64,000 nucleotides of DNA from NCBI GenBank assembly GCA_018287875.1, contig JAGVVL010000001.1, positions 3,038,001 through 3,102,000 on the forward strand. The letters are read 5' to 3'. Under the pieces are notes generated by a model. The model saw nothing but the letters and a program-made list of their open reading frames with translations, was not told the DNA's origin and ran no database searches. Below, in pieces: positions 44,091 through 55,979 of the stretch (within the stretch, counting starts at the first letter, position 1; each line of letters opens with the position of its first letter). The position numbers and the translations under genes are program-made. The DNA is from Nigrospora sphaerica. Lineage: Eukaryota; Ascomycota; Sordariomycetes; Amphisphaeriales; Apiosporaceae.

Positions 44091-45120
44091 TTCCCGCCAA
44101 CGGCCAGAAATGAGGCCCTCCTCCCCTACATGACCTCCATTCCAATGTCCGTATAAAAGGTGACGCGTGCCATGACGGGCCCTGCTGCTTTCCCCTGAAG
44201 CCCTTGCTCCCGTGTGCGGCGTCCTATCCCTGTTCCCGCTCAGGCCCAGGCTGGGTGGTAGCGGAGCTTTCCACCAGGAACAATACCACTCACTTGCTTA
44301 GATAGGGTCATGTAGGTAGTACCCGGGGTCGAGGTAGCAATAACATTTTCCCCAATCAAAGTAAGCCATCCAATCCCTCCAACCATCCATCCATTCCCCC
44401 ATCCATCCCGTTCGCGTCGCCCAGGTGCCTCTTTCGTCCCGTTTGCTTCTCTGTGCTTGAACAGCCCGACTCTGCCTGATCGAAGCCACCCCCTCCCCCC
44501 CCCCCAAGCCGTGACCAAGATTGCCATTGAGCGGCTCCCGTGCACGTTGCGCCGAACTCTGGCGTGACCGGGTCTGCAACGCCAACTGTACCCGCATGCT
44601 CGACAGCACTCGGGGGGGTTTGAGACATTCGGAAAACATAGCATCTGGGGGGGCTCGGCTCGGCTTGGCCACCGGAACCTCTGCTGCTGTCCTCTGGTCT
44701 CTGATGCCCGCCTGCGCGCCTGCCACCACCTAGGTCTTTGGGGGAAGCCACCACAACCGCCCTGTCAAAAGTGTGAGAATGCGCTGTCCCTTGCTGTCCA
44801 CCCCTCGAAAACCGGCCGGTCAAAGCCATCATCCCCCTCCCCCTCTCCCCCGGGCGGACCGTCGCCAGAAACCGCGACGCGATTCATGAAAACGACCGCT
44901 AACTCGGGCGCCAATCGCCGATCAGCCACTGGACTGGAGCGATACCTGTGACTCGTCTCGAGACCCTCCCCTTCCAGACCGGACCGGACCCGACCAGAAT
45001 CTAGACGACGAACCGACCACCTTCCCCAATCGCGAATCGCATCGAGACTTCGTGGGCCTCGGGCGGACGTGGCGACGCTGGAAGAAGTGGTTGCGCCAGC
45101 CCCAAGAGGAGGAGGAGGAT

Positions 45121-48076
45121 ATGCAGACAAGCAAAGGAAGGGCCGAGGCGCTGGGACGGAAGGCCAAGGTCGGTGCTCTGCTGCTTGACGGTTGCAATGA
45201 AACGAGCTGACACGCATCCTCTGTCCCTAGCTTGCCAACTCATACCAGGAACTCCTCGAGTAAGCGGCATCCGGTTTCCCTCCTCTCCCTCCCCAGCGCT
45301 GCCGTCGCGGCGTCGAATCGCTGACACGGTGTGGTCTGCAGCGAGTTTTCCAACAAGGACCTGAAGAATGTGGGCAACTATGGCCTGGGGAAGCTGATAG
45401 GAAAGGGTTCCTTTGGCAAGGTCTACCTCGCAACCCACAAACTCACCAATGGCTCCAAGGTGCGTGCGCCCGCGCCCGCCTCTCCCGTGCCCGTGTCGGG
45501 ATCACTGACGATGGATCCCAGGTAGTCCTCAAGTCGGCCAACAAGGACGATTCGAACCTGGCGCGCGAGATCCACCACCACCGGCAGTTCGTCCACCCGC
45601 ACATTGCGCGACTCTACGAGGTCATTGTGACCGAGACCATGGTCTGGCTGGTCCTGGAATACTGCCCAGGTACGTGCGGGAAGCGGTACGCCGTGGACAG
45701 GTGTTGGGAAGCTGACGCCTTACAGGAGACGAGCTGTACAATTACCTTCTCAAGCACGGCCCACTGCCCGCCGAAAAGGTTCAAAAGACGTTCACCCAGC
45801 TGGTCGGTGCCGTTTCGTACGTGCACCAGCAATCGTGTGTGCATCGCGACCTGAAGCTCGAAAACATCCTTTTGGACAAGCATGAAAACGTCAAGCTGGT
45901 CGATTTCGGTTTCACGCGCGAATATGAGGGCAAATCCAACCACTTGCAGACTTTCTGCGGTACCATATGCTACTCGGCGCCCGAGATGCTGAAGGGCGAG
46001 AAATACGCTGGCGAGAAGGTGGACGTGTGGAGTCTTGGCGTGATTCTGTATGCCCTGCTGTGCGGTGAATTGCCGTTCGACGACGATGACGATAATGTCA
46101 CCAGAACACGTATCCTATCAGAAGAACCCAAGTACCCCGATCATCTCTCGCCAGACGCTGTCTCCCTGATCAAGCTCCTCCTGTCGAAGCGGCCCCTCCT
46201 GCGGCCAACGCTTCCCGACATCCTGCAACATCCCTTCCTGGCAGAACATGCGCCGCAGCAACACGTGATTCTCAAGCTACACCAGCCGCCGCCCTTCAGC
46301 ACCGCCCTCGAAAAGGAATGTCTGCACCGAATGCGGGGCGCCGGTGTTGACATAGATCAAGTCATCGAAAGCGTGTTGGCCCAAAAATGCGACGCGTTGG
46401 CGGGATGGTGGACGTTGCTGCTGGAAAAGGAAGAGCGCAAGGCGAAAAGAAGGGAGAGGAGGCGGAAGGAGAGGGACACCGAGAACCGGAACTCGCGTCG
46501 CTTCTCGGCCGCCTCTAGCAAGCTGGAGCGGATGGCCCCCATCATGGACGAAGACGGCGTGGTTCGTTCCGGAGAACCGCCGCTCCCAAGGACGCGCGGG
46601 CGTTCAGAGAGGCGAAGCGCGCATTACGCCGACCTCAGCGTCTCGGAGCTGCCAGACGTCCCCGAGCTCAAGGGGCGGGGCAGCCTGAGCCCGGACGCGG
46701 ACACGCCCCCGCCGCCCATTGACAAGGACTCGATTCGGTCGGCGAGCCACTCGCGGCAAAGGCGGCCGATTCCCCCGCCCAAAGAAGGCATTCTCCGGAG
46801 TGCGCGGTCTAGAGGCTCGACGCTGCACCTGGTGACCACGCCCGACGTTCTGGGGGCTGCCAACATGGCGGTCGGCTCGGAGCTGAACCCCCCGCAGAAG
46901 ATGCGCAAGAAGCCCTCGCAGGCCATCATACAGCACTGGAAAAGCTGGAAACACTGGATTGTCGATACCACGCGCCGCCACAAGCCCAACCGGCGTGGCA
47001 GCGTGTCGACTCCGAACCTGCTGGGCAAGAACAACACCAACACCAGCAAGAACTCGAAGGACGCAAGCCCGCGACCCCACACGAGCAAGTACTCGGCCTC
47101 GGACACGGCACCGGCCGGGTCGGCGGGGTCGGGCCAGAGCCGCGCAAACGGCCACGCGGCCAAGAACGGCGCCGCCGGCGCCCACCACCACAACACGTCG
47201 TCCTCGGCCGGACACATGTCCAACCAATCGCTGGCGACGCGCCGCATGCCATCCTCGGCATCATCGTACAAGAAACGCCACTCGATATCCCCGGCGCCCC
47301 TCACGCCTCGGTCTACCATACGCCGGCCCTCGGGCGGCCTGCGCGGCCGCAAGTCCACGTCGTCTTCCTTGAGCTCCATACGCACCATGCCGCGCCACCA
47401 GCACACGCACTCCAAGGCCAGCTCCACGTCCTCGACGGGCTCCATGTCGTCCAAGACCCCGTTGGGCAACAGCCGATCTCCGCATCACTCGGTCAAGGTT
47501 CTTCCAGCTACACCGACTGGCACATCCTTCCCCTCCAACATCCGGCTCGTGCGTGGGCCCCAGCTCGCACTGAACTTCAACGAGGGCATGCCCTCTCTCA
47601 AGGACAGGCCGCCGCCTCTCGGCAGCCCCACGCCGTTCGGCTCCCCCACCGTCCTATTCGCCAAGAGAAAGAAGAACTTGTTCAAAGGACCCATGCTCTC
47701 TCTGGGCAACCAGCAATCCTCCAACCGCAGCCGCGAGCGAAGCCACAGCCGGAATGCCAGTGCTGGCGGCATGGGCCGACGGAGTGGGGAGATTACCATC
47801 CAGGAAGAGGACGAGGAGGCCGAAGAGGAGGAAGAATACAAGAGCCAGGGCGACGCCCTCGAACGCGGTGACATCGACGAGGAAAGCATTGAGGAGGTGG
47901 ACAATTTCAGCCCCATCGTCCAAGTGCCGGGCGAGAGGGTGGAGGAGATATACGAGGAAGACGACGACAGCCAAGAGCCTACCCCCGTTTCCGATCCAGC
48001 AACCACGGAGAAGGCCAAGGACGAGGCCAAGGACGAGACCAAAGGCGGGAACAAGGGCGTTGAAGTGACGGCATAG
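45121..48076 (+). CDS. CAMK/SNF1-type Ser/Thr protein kinase with long C-terminal tail
   Basis: Five exons (45121-45168, 45231-45259, 45342-45459, 45522-45669, 45726-48076) encode 897 residues, all phases consistent. The kinase domain (about 39-295) is complete: GKGSFGKVY loop (46-54), VLK with K69, HRDLKLEN with D156, DFGF (D174), SAPEM, and DVWSLGVILYALLCGELPF. HRDLKLEN and the WSLGVILY layout place it with the AMPK/MARK-like branch of CAMK kinases. The remaining about 600 residues are Ser/Arg/Pro-rich and probably disordered. They end in two acidic clusters (EEDEEAEEEEEY; EEIYEEDDDSQ). Such tails suggest regulation by phosphorylation and bud or septum-type scaffolding, but I cannot name the ortholog. 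The frame is open upstream of the ATG (WKKWLRQPQEEEED) with no earlier in-frame ATG seen, so an unseen upstream exon is possible. Confidence 0.88.
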
Positions 48077-50082
48077 CCCGGTAACAATGAAGCCGGGGCT
48101 CCAATGCTTCATCTGTGGACATTTGCACGCCGTTTGCGAGCAAGTGCCAGCTGGGCCTACGATTAAGGGCTCGTTTAAGCCGTCTGAATACAGCACTCTT
48201 GCGACGGGGCCAAACGCAGCTGGAAACATTTCCTTTCTTACTCTTTTTATCGTCTTTTTCTTACTATTCTTCTGCTTCAAGAGATATCCATTTGTTAGCT
48301 TTGTATTACTTGAGTGTATATGGCTGTCCAATAGACCACAGCACAAACTATAATTGAACAATGGTGGGCTGTACTTCGTGCAGCATTACAACCGGGGAAG
48401 GCCATCCATGCTTGTGACTGTACTCGGATACGGTGTTTGAAGCTCTCGTATGTTTCGCAGGTCGAAGGAAGCTCGGCTTGAGGAAGTAAACAATAATTAC
48501 AGTGCTACCTAACTCGGTAGGTGGCTGAGTTGATGCAGTAGGGGATGGTTGGATAAGTAGCCGATATTATACATTAGTGTTTGAATCTTGAACATTTGCT
48601 TGTTGAATGTCACCGGGCTCGCCGCCTGTGCTTGGCTGATCGAAGGCCACACTTGCTGGCATTGATTTACTGTGTTCCTAATGACTTGACTTGCGCGACG
48701 CCACACTAAGACACAGCGTCTTTCGACATAAATCCAATACCCGACCAACGGCCCTTCTTCGCTTGCTTCTTTCTTCGCCTCCCCGGCCGACAATCGTCCG
48801 TTTCGTGGTTATGACACCCGACGCCGCACTGGCGGCTTCCCCCATCCCGCGGAATGGGGCGGGAGGGCATTATTTTGCCGAACGGACAACCCCTGGTAAA
48901 GGGGCCGACCATTACGACTTCCTCTTCAGCAAACGTCACTGGTGTCCGTACTTCCATATGGGGAGGAACCCCGCCCAGTGCGAGGGGGCGCGTAGTCGAA
49001 ATACGTACATGCCGACGCATCATTTGGAATGCCTCCCATACCAGCGTTCGTGTTGCCGATCACAGTGCATCACGACACCCGGTCCGGAGCGAGTAGCCAA
49101 AATAGGCATGGTCAAGCTGGCGCGATGCCAGTCGACCCGGAAGATAACTGTCCTTCCCTTCGTTTCGGAGCGAATGCGCTCGATCAGCTCCTTTCGGTAC
49201 GACGATCCCGAGAGCTTGTCCGGCCGTATTTGTGCGTTCCCTCTCCATGTCGGCGATTTCTGGGACTACTGATTTACTCCTTTCGTCTGCGGATACACCC
49301 CAAACCTTCTCTTATTCTCCAAGGGCTGGCGAACGTATATACCCCTTGCGTGCCAGCTGGTATGGTTCGTTGTGAAGGACCAGTCGAGCGAATCGTGGCG
49401 CAATAGTGACAGGTCGGCTCCCGGAATGGATCTAGGAGGCGTGACAAGAAATAACAAGCCGACTAAAGGCGGGTAGAGCAAACACAAGAATGGGAATAGC
49501 ATACGCGACTACGCCATGAGGTAGCGTGTCGAGAATGAACATTGTGCCTTGTATGTTCGATGTGGCCCTATGGTGAAGTCGACGGCGCTGGCGGCTTTCC
49601 CTGCCGGGGCCACATCCGGGCGACCCGGTGACGGCGCCGGCGCCAGTCTTCCGACAAGCGATTGAAGGGTGACAGTCACTGTCTCATGCAAGTAGTACAA
49701 AATGTCCCTCATGGCCCTTATAGCGAACTGTCCACTGCCTAGAGACGTGCTACTACAGGGATGTGCCGCACCGGAAACACAAAGTAGCAGACGAGTCACC
49801 AACTGCCGACGGATGCCGCTTACCCTTGGCCTGCTTGATGTGCTGCTTGTTTGTTTGCTTCCCCTGTGCTCTCTGCTTATCCTAATACCATGGTCAAAAG
49901 TGGATACTTGCCACTCGAGATGGCTGCATGTCAGACTGCCAATGCAGGGGCTTGGTTTGTGATGACAGCGAAAGCACACCGTCGTATAAGTCGTTGCCTA
50001 CCCCGCGCCCCGGAGGCTTTCAGTGTGTGCCTTTCAGGATCTTCCGCAAGCTGCGGCAACCTTGGAACTCACAGTTGCGAGC
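48077..50082. other. Intergenic region of about 2 kb
   Basis: 3' region of the kinase gene and upstream region of the P450. Open frames around 48.7-49.4 kb have no recognisable domain. Confidence 0.55.
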
Positions 50083-51905
50083 ATGGTGACCAACATGACT
50101 CCTCTTGTACAAGGCTGTCTGGGTCTGTTGGCCGTCTATCTGCTGGTCTCCCTGGTCCGCTTCTCCCTGCTCTCCCTACGCCCCAAGCACTACCCCCCCG
50201 GGCCCCCGGCCTTGCCGTTCATTGGAAACGCCCACCATTTCGCCTCGAGCAAGCCCTACTTACAGTTTGAGGAGTTACGCAAGAAATACGGCGACATCGT
50301 GGGCCTCAAAGCCGGTCCCAGCAACATCGTCGTTCTCAATAGTGCCGAGCTGTCGCGGGAGCTCCTCGAGAAGCGAGGCGCCATCTACTCGGACCGGCCC
50401 TTCGATTATGTCCCGAGGGAGCACATCGTTCGTGGCGCTCAGCACATAGTCTTTCTACCCCACGAAAAATACCTCAAGAAATGGAGGGGTGCTGTCCGGT
50501 ATCGTATGTGTTCACGAACCTCATTTTTTCCTATCCAAGGGCGCACTAGCCTCCCGCACGCCCCAAATCCGGGCCGGAAATTGATAACGAGATACTGCTA
50601 CGCTGGCCAACTCAAGCAAATACTAAAACTCGCGCCTCACAGTGCTGGGGCCAAGCGGTTGCGAGCAGGTTCTGCCCATTCAGGGTGCTGCGGCTGCGTT
50701 CATGGCGTATCGTCTGGTCTCCGAGCCCAAGCAGTTCATGGACCACATACGCAACTGGAGCCTCGCAACGGCGCTGTTGACGATCTCAGGGCACCGGGGA
50801 GCCCAGAAGGACCCGCAGCTGACCAAAATGTTCTTCGACAACCAGAAGAACTGGCTGGAGCTTCTCACGCCCGGCGTGGCTCCACCGGTGGACATGTTTC
50901 CGATCTTGAAGCTTCTACCCGAGGCATTAGGTGGAGGCTGGAAGCGCCAGGCGCGCGCACTGCATCACAACCAGAAAGGTTTCTATTACATGATGCTGGA
51001 CGCAGCCAAGGCGGAGAGGAAGAGCGCAGCCGACCCCGACAGCACCTCCCGGGCCCGCCATGAGTCCCTCATGGCCAAGATACTGCGGGAGCGAGAGGAA
51101 GTGGGCAAGGAGGGCTTCGACGACCATCAGCTCGCCTACATGGGGGGCGGCCTGTTGGATGCTGCCGTCGACACCACCTTTTCAAGTACCTTGACCTTGA
51201 TCCAGGCGTTGGCCACTTATCCAGAGATCATGAGACGTGCCCAAGAAGAGGTGGATGGGGTGTGCGGCTCGGGGAGACCGCCTCAACCTCGGGATTTGGG
51301 ACAGATGCTTTATCTCAAGGCATGCTTCTTGGAGGTGCGTTTAACCAACTGCCCCTGACCCGTCCGGCGCCTGCTGTGCCTCATGGGGATGCTTATGCCA
51401 GTCGCAGGCCCTCCGGTGGCGTCCGCCTGCCCCAGCCAACCTGCCGCGCAAGCTGGACGCCGATGACATTGTGGGCGGGTTCCTCATCCCGCGGGGGACG
51501 ACGGTACTGCAGAACAACTGGGCGATCCAGAACGACCCCGAGTACTTTGACGAGCCCGCGGTCTTCCGGCCGGAACGGTACGTGGCCAACCCGTACGGGA
51601 CGCGCACCGGCGCCGCCGAGGCCCAGGCGCAGGGCCGCAAGGCCGTCTACACCTTTGGCGCCGGCCGCCGGCAGTGCCCGGGTGACCTGTTCGCGCAGAA
51701 CGGCACACTCGTGCTCCTGGCGAAGCTGGTCTGGGCCTTCGACTTTGCGCCCCCGCGGCCTCTGGACCTGAGCATCGAGACGGGCTACCATGGCGGTCTC
51801 GTGCTCGGCCCCGAGGCCTTCGACCTCGACTTCGTCCCGCGGAGCGAGACGCGCAGACGGGCTGTCCTGGAGGACTGGGAGCACGCCCAGCCTGTGTTGC
51901 AGTGA
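50083..51905 (+). CDS. Cytochrome P450 monooxygenase (intact)
   Basis: Three exons (50083-50503, 50643-51334, 51408-51905) encode 536 residues. The first junction (donor GTATGT) restores RYLLGPSGCEQVLPIQ and the second restores the ExxR motif. Landmarks are an N-terminal membrane anchor (about 7-32), the hinge YPPGPPALPFIGN, an I-helix AYMGGGLLDAAVDTTFSS, ExxR as E371-A-L-R374, the PERF-like FRPERY, and the heme loop FGAGRRQCPG with ligand C461. P450s of this layout are ER-bound, NADPH-reductase-dependent oxidases. The start is the first ATG before the anchor; a second ATG four codons later is also possible. Substrate is unknown. Neighbours are not a biosynthetic cluster, so a xenobiotic or lipid role is as likely as a secondary-metabolite one. 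Confidence 0.9.
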
Positions 51906-52323
51906 GTCTGATGGAGACACGTGCGGATCATCCGGATGGATGGCAACGTATCTGCAAGCGGATCGGCAGGGTCCTATGGTTATACGTAATATGTCATACA
52001 CGAGAGGGAATCAAGACAGACAAGGGTGTTGATAAAACAAACGGCAAAGAATTGCGATAGTACCTGATAAAACACGGGTTCTACTAGCCCCTTCCGTCAC
52101 TAGCCGCCGTTCTTTCCTTCGGGGGTCCGCCAAAGTTGGAGCGGCTTTCGGAGACGTCATCGGAGTATCTCTCCGACCGCGTGGGTGGTGAACGTAAGTT
52201 ACGGCTGCTGCTGCTGCATACTTTAAAGTACAGGCGGCCAACGGCATCGGCAGAATTTCAATTGGTCTTCTCGAACAACACCAAGCCGCCCGTGCTCGTC
52301 TTCTACGTGAATAACAGGTCGCC
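51906..52323. other. Intergenic, P450 to M20 peptidase
   Basis: Short tandem spacing between two genes on the same strand; contains CTTTAAAG at about 52221. No gene seen. Confidence 0.55.
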
Positions 52324-53640
52324 ATGAAGCTCTCACAGCTTTCCGTGCTCCTCGCGGGGAGCTCGCCCGCCCTCGCGAGCTCGCGTCAACAGCAACCGCT
52401 GGGCAGCGTCGGAGCCGGCACCGCGTTCTCGGAGGCGTCGAGGGCCCCCAGTTACCGCGATGCGCTGCTCTCGCTCCACAAGTCGCTGGTCGAGATCCCC
52501 TCCGTCTCGGGGGCCGAGAACGACGTCGGCGCCTTTCTGATTGACTATCTCACGGCGCGCGACTTCCAGGCCCAGCGCCAGCTGCTCCCGCCGGCGCCCG
52601 ACGCGTCCTCGGCCGACGCGGCCAAGCCGCGCTTCAACGTCGTGGCCTGGCCGGGCAAGAGCAAGACGCCGCAGCCCAAGGTCATCGTCTCGAGCCACAT
52701 CGACACCGTGCCCCCCTTCATTCCGTACTCGGCCTCGGACGCGTCGCCCGGCGCCGACACGGTCCTTCGCGGGCGCGGCAGCGTCGACGCCAAGGCCTCG
52801 GTGGCCGCGCAGGTGGTCGCGCTCACCGAGCTGCTCGGCGCGGGCGACGTCGAGGCCGACGACGTGATGCTCGTGTTCGTGGTGGGCGAGGAGGTGGACG
52901 GCGTCGGCATGCGCCACTTCAGCGCCTCGCTCGAGAGCGGGGAGCCGTCGCGGCCGCGGTTCCGCGCCGCCATCTTCGGCGAGCCGACCGAGGGCCGGCT
53001 CGCCTGCGGCCACAAGGGTTTCCTGGGCTGCGAGGTCACGGCCCGCGGCCGCGCCGGCCACAGCGGCTACCCGTGGCTCGGCAAGAGCGCCACCGAGGTG
53101 CTCGTGCGCGCCCTCGTGCGCGTCCTCGACGCCGACCTCGGCAGCAGCGAGCGCTTCGGCAACACGACCGTCAACGTCGGCCACATGGAGGGCGGCGTCG
53201 CCGCCAACGTCATCCCCGAGCTGGCCAAGGCGAACCTGGCCCTGCGCATCGCCATCGGCCCCCAGGACGAGGGCGCCGAGATCGTCAAGGAGCGGCTCTG
53301 GAAGGTGCTTCAGAGCGTCGACGACGAGGCCTTTGAGATGAACTGTCACAATGGCTACGGCGCTATCGACTGCGCCTGCGATGTGGCTGGTATGAATCTC
53401 CCGCATCCCGCGCGAACCCGACGAGTGCGGCTACTGACCACCCGTGATACAGGCTTCGAAAACATCACTGTCAACTATGGTACCGATGTCGCCAATCTCA
53501 AGGGTGACCACACGAGGTACCTCTACGGCCCGGGCACGATCCTCGTGGCCCACGGGCCGGACGAAGCAATCACGGTGAAGGAGCTCGAAGCAGCTGTGGA
53601 GGGCTACAAGAAACTCATCCTGCATGCCGTCGACAACTGA
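52324..53640 (+). CDS. Secreted or vacuolar M20 family zinc peptidase
   Basis: Two exons, 52324-53389 and 53453-53640, encode 417 residues. The N-terminus (MKLSQLSVLLAGSSPALAS) is a signal peptide. M20 metal and catalytic residues are visible: H125-x-D127 in SSHIDTV, bridging D155 in GRGSVDAKA, catalytic E189 with E190 in VVGEEVDG, FGEPTE downstream, and a late His in ILVAHGPDE. The dimerisation (lid) domain begins near CGHKGFLGCEV and includes GRAGHSGYP. The family includes carboxypeptidases and acetylornithine deacetylase/ArgE-like enzymes; the signal peptide favours an exopeptidase of the secretory route or vacuole. The 63-nt intron is a multiple of three and has no in-frame stop, so its retention would add 21 residues. 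Splicing is preferred because of the good donor and the TACTGACC branch site. Confidence 0.88.
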   Translation: MKLSQLSVLLAGSSPALASSRQQQPLGSVGAGTAFSEASRAPSYRDALLSLHKSLVEIPSVSGAENDVGAFLIDYLTARDFQAQRQLLPPAPDASSADAAKPRFNVVAWPGKSKTPQPKVIVSSHIDTVPPFIPYSASDASPGADTVLRGRGSVDAKASVAAQVVALTELLGAGDVEADDVMLVFVVGEEVDGVGMRHFSASLESGEPSRPRFRAAIFGEPTEGRLACGHKGFLGCEVTARGRAGHSGYPWLGKSATEVLVRALVRVLDADLGSSERFGNTTVNVGHMEGGVAANVIPELAKANLALRIAIGPQDEGAEIVKERLWKVLQSVDDEAFEMNCHNGYGAIDCACDVAGMNLPHPARTRRVRLLTTRDTGFENITVNYGTDVANLKGDHTRYLYGPGTILVAHGPDEAITVKELEAAVEGYKKLILHAVDN

Positions 53641-53826
53641 TTATTTACCTCATGTTTTGAGATCGGGACAGGGACGGGGATATGGGAGAGCAGGCACCCA
53701 ATACAATTTGTACAGTCCTCTATACCCCCACGTCGGTACTGGGCGTATGGCCCATTTTCCCTCTATACAAGCTGCACGGGCGGGCTCCTGGCTCCGGCCT
53801 CCGTCCATTTCTCGGCCCTCACCGTC

Positions 53827-55020
53827 TCACTGGCCAACAACTTCGGCCCATCTCTCGGGCATGATGTCGCGGAAATCAAACCGACCGTCAGCCCCCTTGA
53901 CCACGACGCCGCGCTCCGTGACAATGGCGTCAATCAACTCGGAAGGGGTGACGTCGAAGGCCGGGTTCCAGACGCCAATCGTCTGGTCGGCCGTCGCCAC
54001 GCGGACGGAGCGGCTGGTGTCCACCTTGCCGTCGGCGCCCACGATGGCGCCGCTGATCTGCGTCAGCTCCTCGGGCTTGCGCTCCTCGATCTTGATGCCG
54101 GCGCCGCTCTCCGTCGCCAGGTCGATGGACGTGGTCGGCGCGGCCACGATGAAGCGGATGCCGTGGTGTTGGGCCAGGACCGACAGGGCATAGGTGCCGA
54201 CCTTGTTGGCCGTGTCGCCGTTGCGGACGACGCGGTCGGCGCCGACGATGACGGCGGCGATGTGATCCTTCTGCTTGCGCGTGGCGAAGAGGGCGCCCGC
54301 CATGGAGTCGGTGATGAGGGTGGCGGGGATCTTCTCGAAGGCGAGTTCAAAGGCCGTCAGCCGGCTGCCCTGGTTGTAGGGCCGCGTCTCGGTGCAGAAG
54401 GCGTGGGCCAGCGCCCCCTCGGCGTGGAGGGAGCGGATGATGCCGAGGGCGGTGCCGTGGCCCGACGTCGCCAGCGAACCCGTGTTGCAGTGCGTCAGGA
54501 CGGCGACCTTGCCCTCGGGCGACTGCAGGGGCGCGTTGGCGCGCAGCCACGCGGCGCCGTGCGCGCCGATCTGCAGGTTGGTCTCGGTGTCCTTGCGGAA
54601 GATCTCCTCGGCGGCGTCGACGTAGGCGCCGACGATGGCAGCGCGGGCGTCGGGCGGCGCCGCCGCGCCGGCCGCCGCCGCCCGCACCACCTTCTTGAGG
54701 TGTGCGATGGCGTTGCCCAGGTCCACGGCCGTCGGCCGCGACCCGTACAGGTAGTCCAGGCGGGCGTCGACGTAGGCGACGACGTCGTCGGCGGCAGCGG
54801 CGGCGGCGGCCGGGCCGGCGCCGCGCTCCAGCTCGACGGCCAGGGCGAGGGCGGCCACGATGGCGATGGCGGGGGCGCCGCGCACGCGCATCGCCTTGAT
54901 GCAGTCAAAGGCCTCCTCGGCCGTCGCCACGCTGTCGTAGTGGTGCTCGTGCGGCAGCCGGAGCTGGTCCAGCACGTCGAGGGAGCCCCGCGTGTAACGG
55001 ATGGCCTGGAGGGAAGCCAT
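53827..55020 (-). CDS. MRI1: Methylthioribose-1-phosphate isomerase
   Basis: A single exon encodes 397 residues, normal for the family. Conserved stretches are MRVRGAPAIAIVAALALAVE, the active-site THCNTGSLATSGHGTALG with the catalytic Cys, ETRPYNQGSRLTAFEL, DSMAGALF, VIVGADRVVRNGDTANKVGTY with the catalytic Asp, and WNPAFDVTPSELI near the end. The enzyme converts methylthioribose-1-phosphate to methylthioribulose-1-phosphate in the methionine salvage pathway. It is homologous to the eIF2B alpha/beta/delta subunits, but CNTGSL and GADRVVRNGD mark it as the isomerase. The start ATG lies 15 bases after an A/T-rich leader. It converges with the M20 peptidase, with under 190 bases between the stops. 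Confidence 0.96.
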   Translation of the reverse strand: MASLQAIRYTRGSLDVLDQLRLPHEHHYDSVATAEEAFDCIKAMRVRGAPAIAIVAALALAVELERGAGPAAAAAAADDVVAYVDARLDYLYGSRPTAVDLGNAIAHLKKVVRAAAAGAAAPPDARAAIVGAYVDAAEEIFRKDTETNLQIGAHGAAWLRANAPLQSPEGKVAVLTHCNTGSLATSGHGTALGIIRSLHAEGALAHAFCTETRPYNQGSRLTAFELAFEKIPATLITDSMAGALFATRKQKDHIAAVIVGADRVVRNGDTANKVGTYALSVLAQHHGIRFIVAAPTTSIDLATESGAGIKIEERKPEELTQISGAIVGADGKVDTSRSVRVATADQTIGVWNPAFDVTPSELIDAIVTERGVVVKGADGRFDFRDIMPERWAEVVGQ

Positions 55021-55979
55021 TTTTCTTTTCGTTCTCTAGGGACCCCTTTGTCGTGACAACTGCGCAACGGCTGTACGAAAAAAAAAAGACCAAGGAGATT
55101 TCTTTTTGTTTTTCTCCGGCGGGCAACTGTTCAAGAAAACCCGCTTGCACTCCGGTCGCACATTCACTTCGCGCAGTCTTTAAAGGGTGCGGGCTTATTA
55201 GTCGGTACCCAACGATCCCCGTCCTGCCGCATCGAAGAGCAAGTGCGGCGGCGACATTTCGTGCCTGAGAGCTGATTCTGCCGCACCCCGCCATGCGGAG
55301 AAGGAATGGCGACTGATGTATGCATCAGATGAGGGCGTCGAGTGCATGCATATAGCACTTATGTACTTTTTAGTATCTGCCCCTCCCTTTCTCGTTTCTT
55401 TCCTCGTTAATGAAAAAGTACTTGTAATTATATTTATTCGGTACGGTGCAGTCGGCTGCATTTAGTACACACTAATCCCAAGCCAATAGTTATTGCACCC
55501 TGAACTGGCCTGTGGCCATCACCGCCTGCTCTTCTTGGCTGGCCCAGAGAGAGCCCTCTAGCTGAGGGAACACCGTCACACCCCAAGAGGGGAGTGCTGA
55601 AACTTGCACCCACCGCCCTGCGTACTTGGGGCTACCAATCCCTAGGTATGATTATCCGCATGGGAACCCCCTAAAAGGTGACATTAGGTCCAGTACCACC
55701 TGTTTCTCGAGGTACCAACTTACACGGAGTAGATGTAGCTTATATGCAAGTACATGTGTGTACTGAGCGGTAACCTCATACAGCAAGATCCGGGCTCTCT
55801 GCGATTGAACTGCTGCATCTCCCACGCCCACGCACCGCATCGTCCCCACGCCGCCCTCCTCGACATCTTCGCCCATTCGCATATCGCACTGGGCGCAGCG
55901 ACTACCGCCGCTTACATCGTCCGCCCATTGGGGTAATTGCTAATAATGAAGTCATGAAGCATATGCCCAGCTGTTCATC
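55021..55979. other. Divergent intergenic region MRI1/TRS130
   Basis: Upstream regions of both genes, with an A-rich tract (about 55078-55088) in the MRI1 leader and small upstream ATGs just before TRS130. No gene supported. Confidence 0.55.

Larger units (their letters stand above)
40215..45120. other. Gene-poor region of about 4.9 kb
   Basis: No supported gene. The AT-richer left part (40.2-41.5 kb) continues the relic-like texture. 41.6-42.5 kb is GC-rich with open frames on both strands but low-complexity, unrecognised products. TACCTA-type clusters lie at 43729-43758 and 44071-44090. The last 800 bases are CT-rich leader of the kinase gene. Confidence 0.5.
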
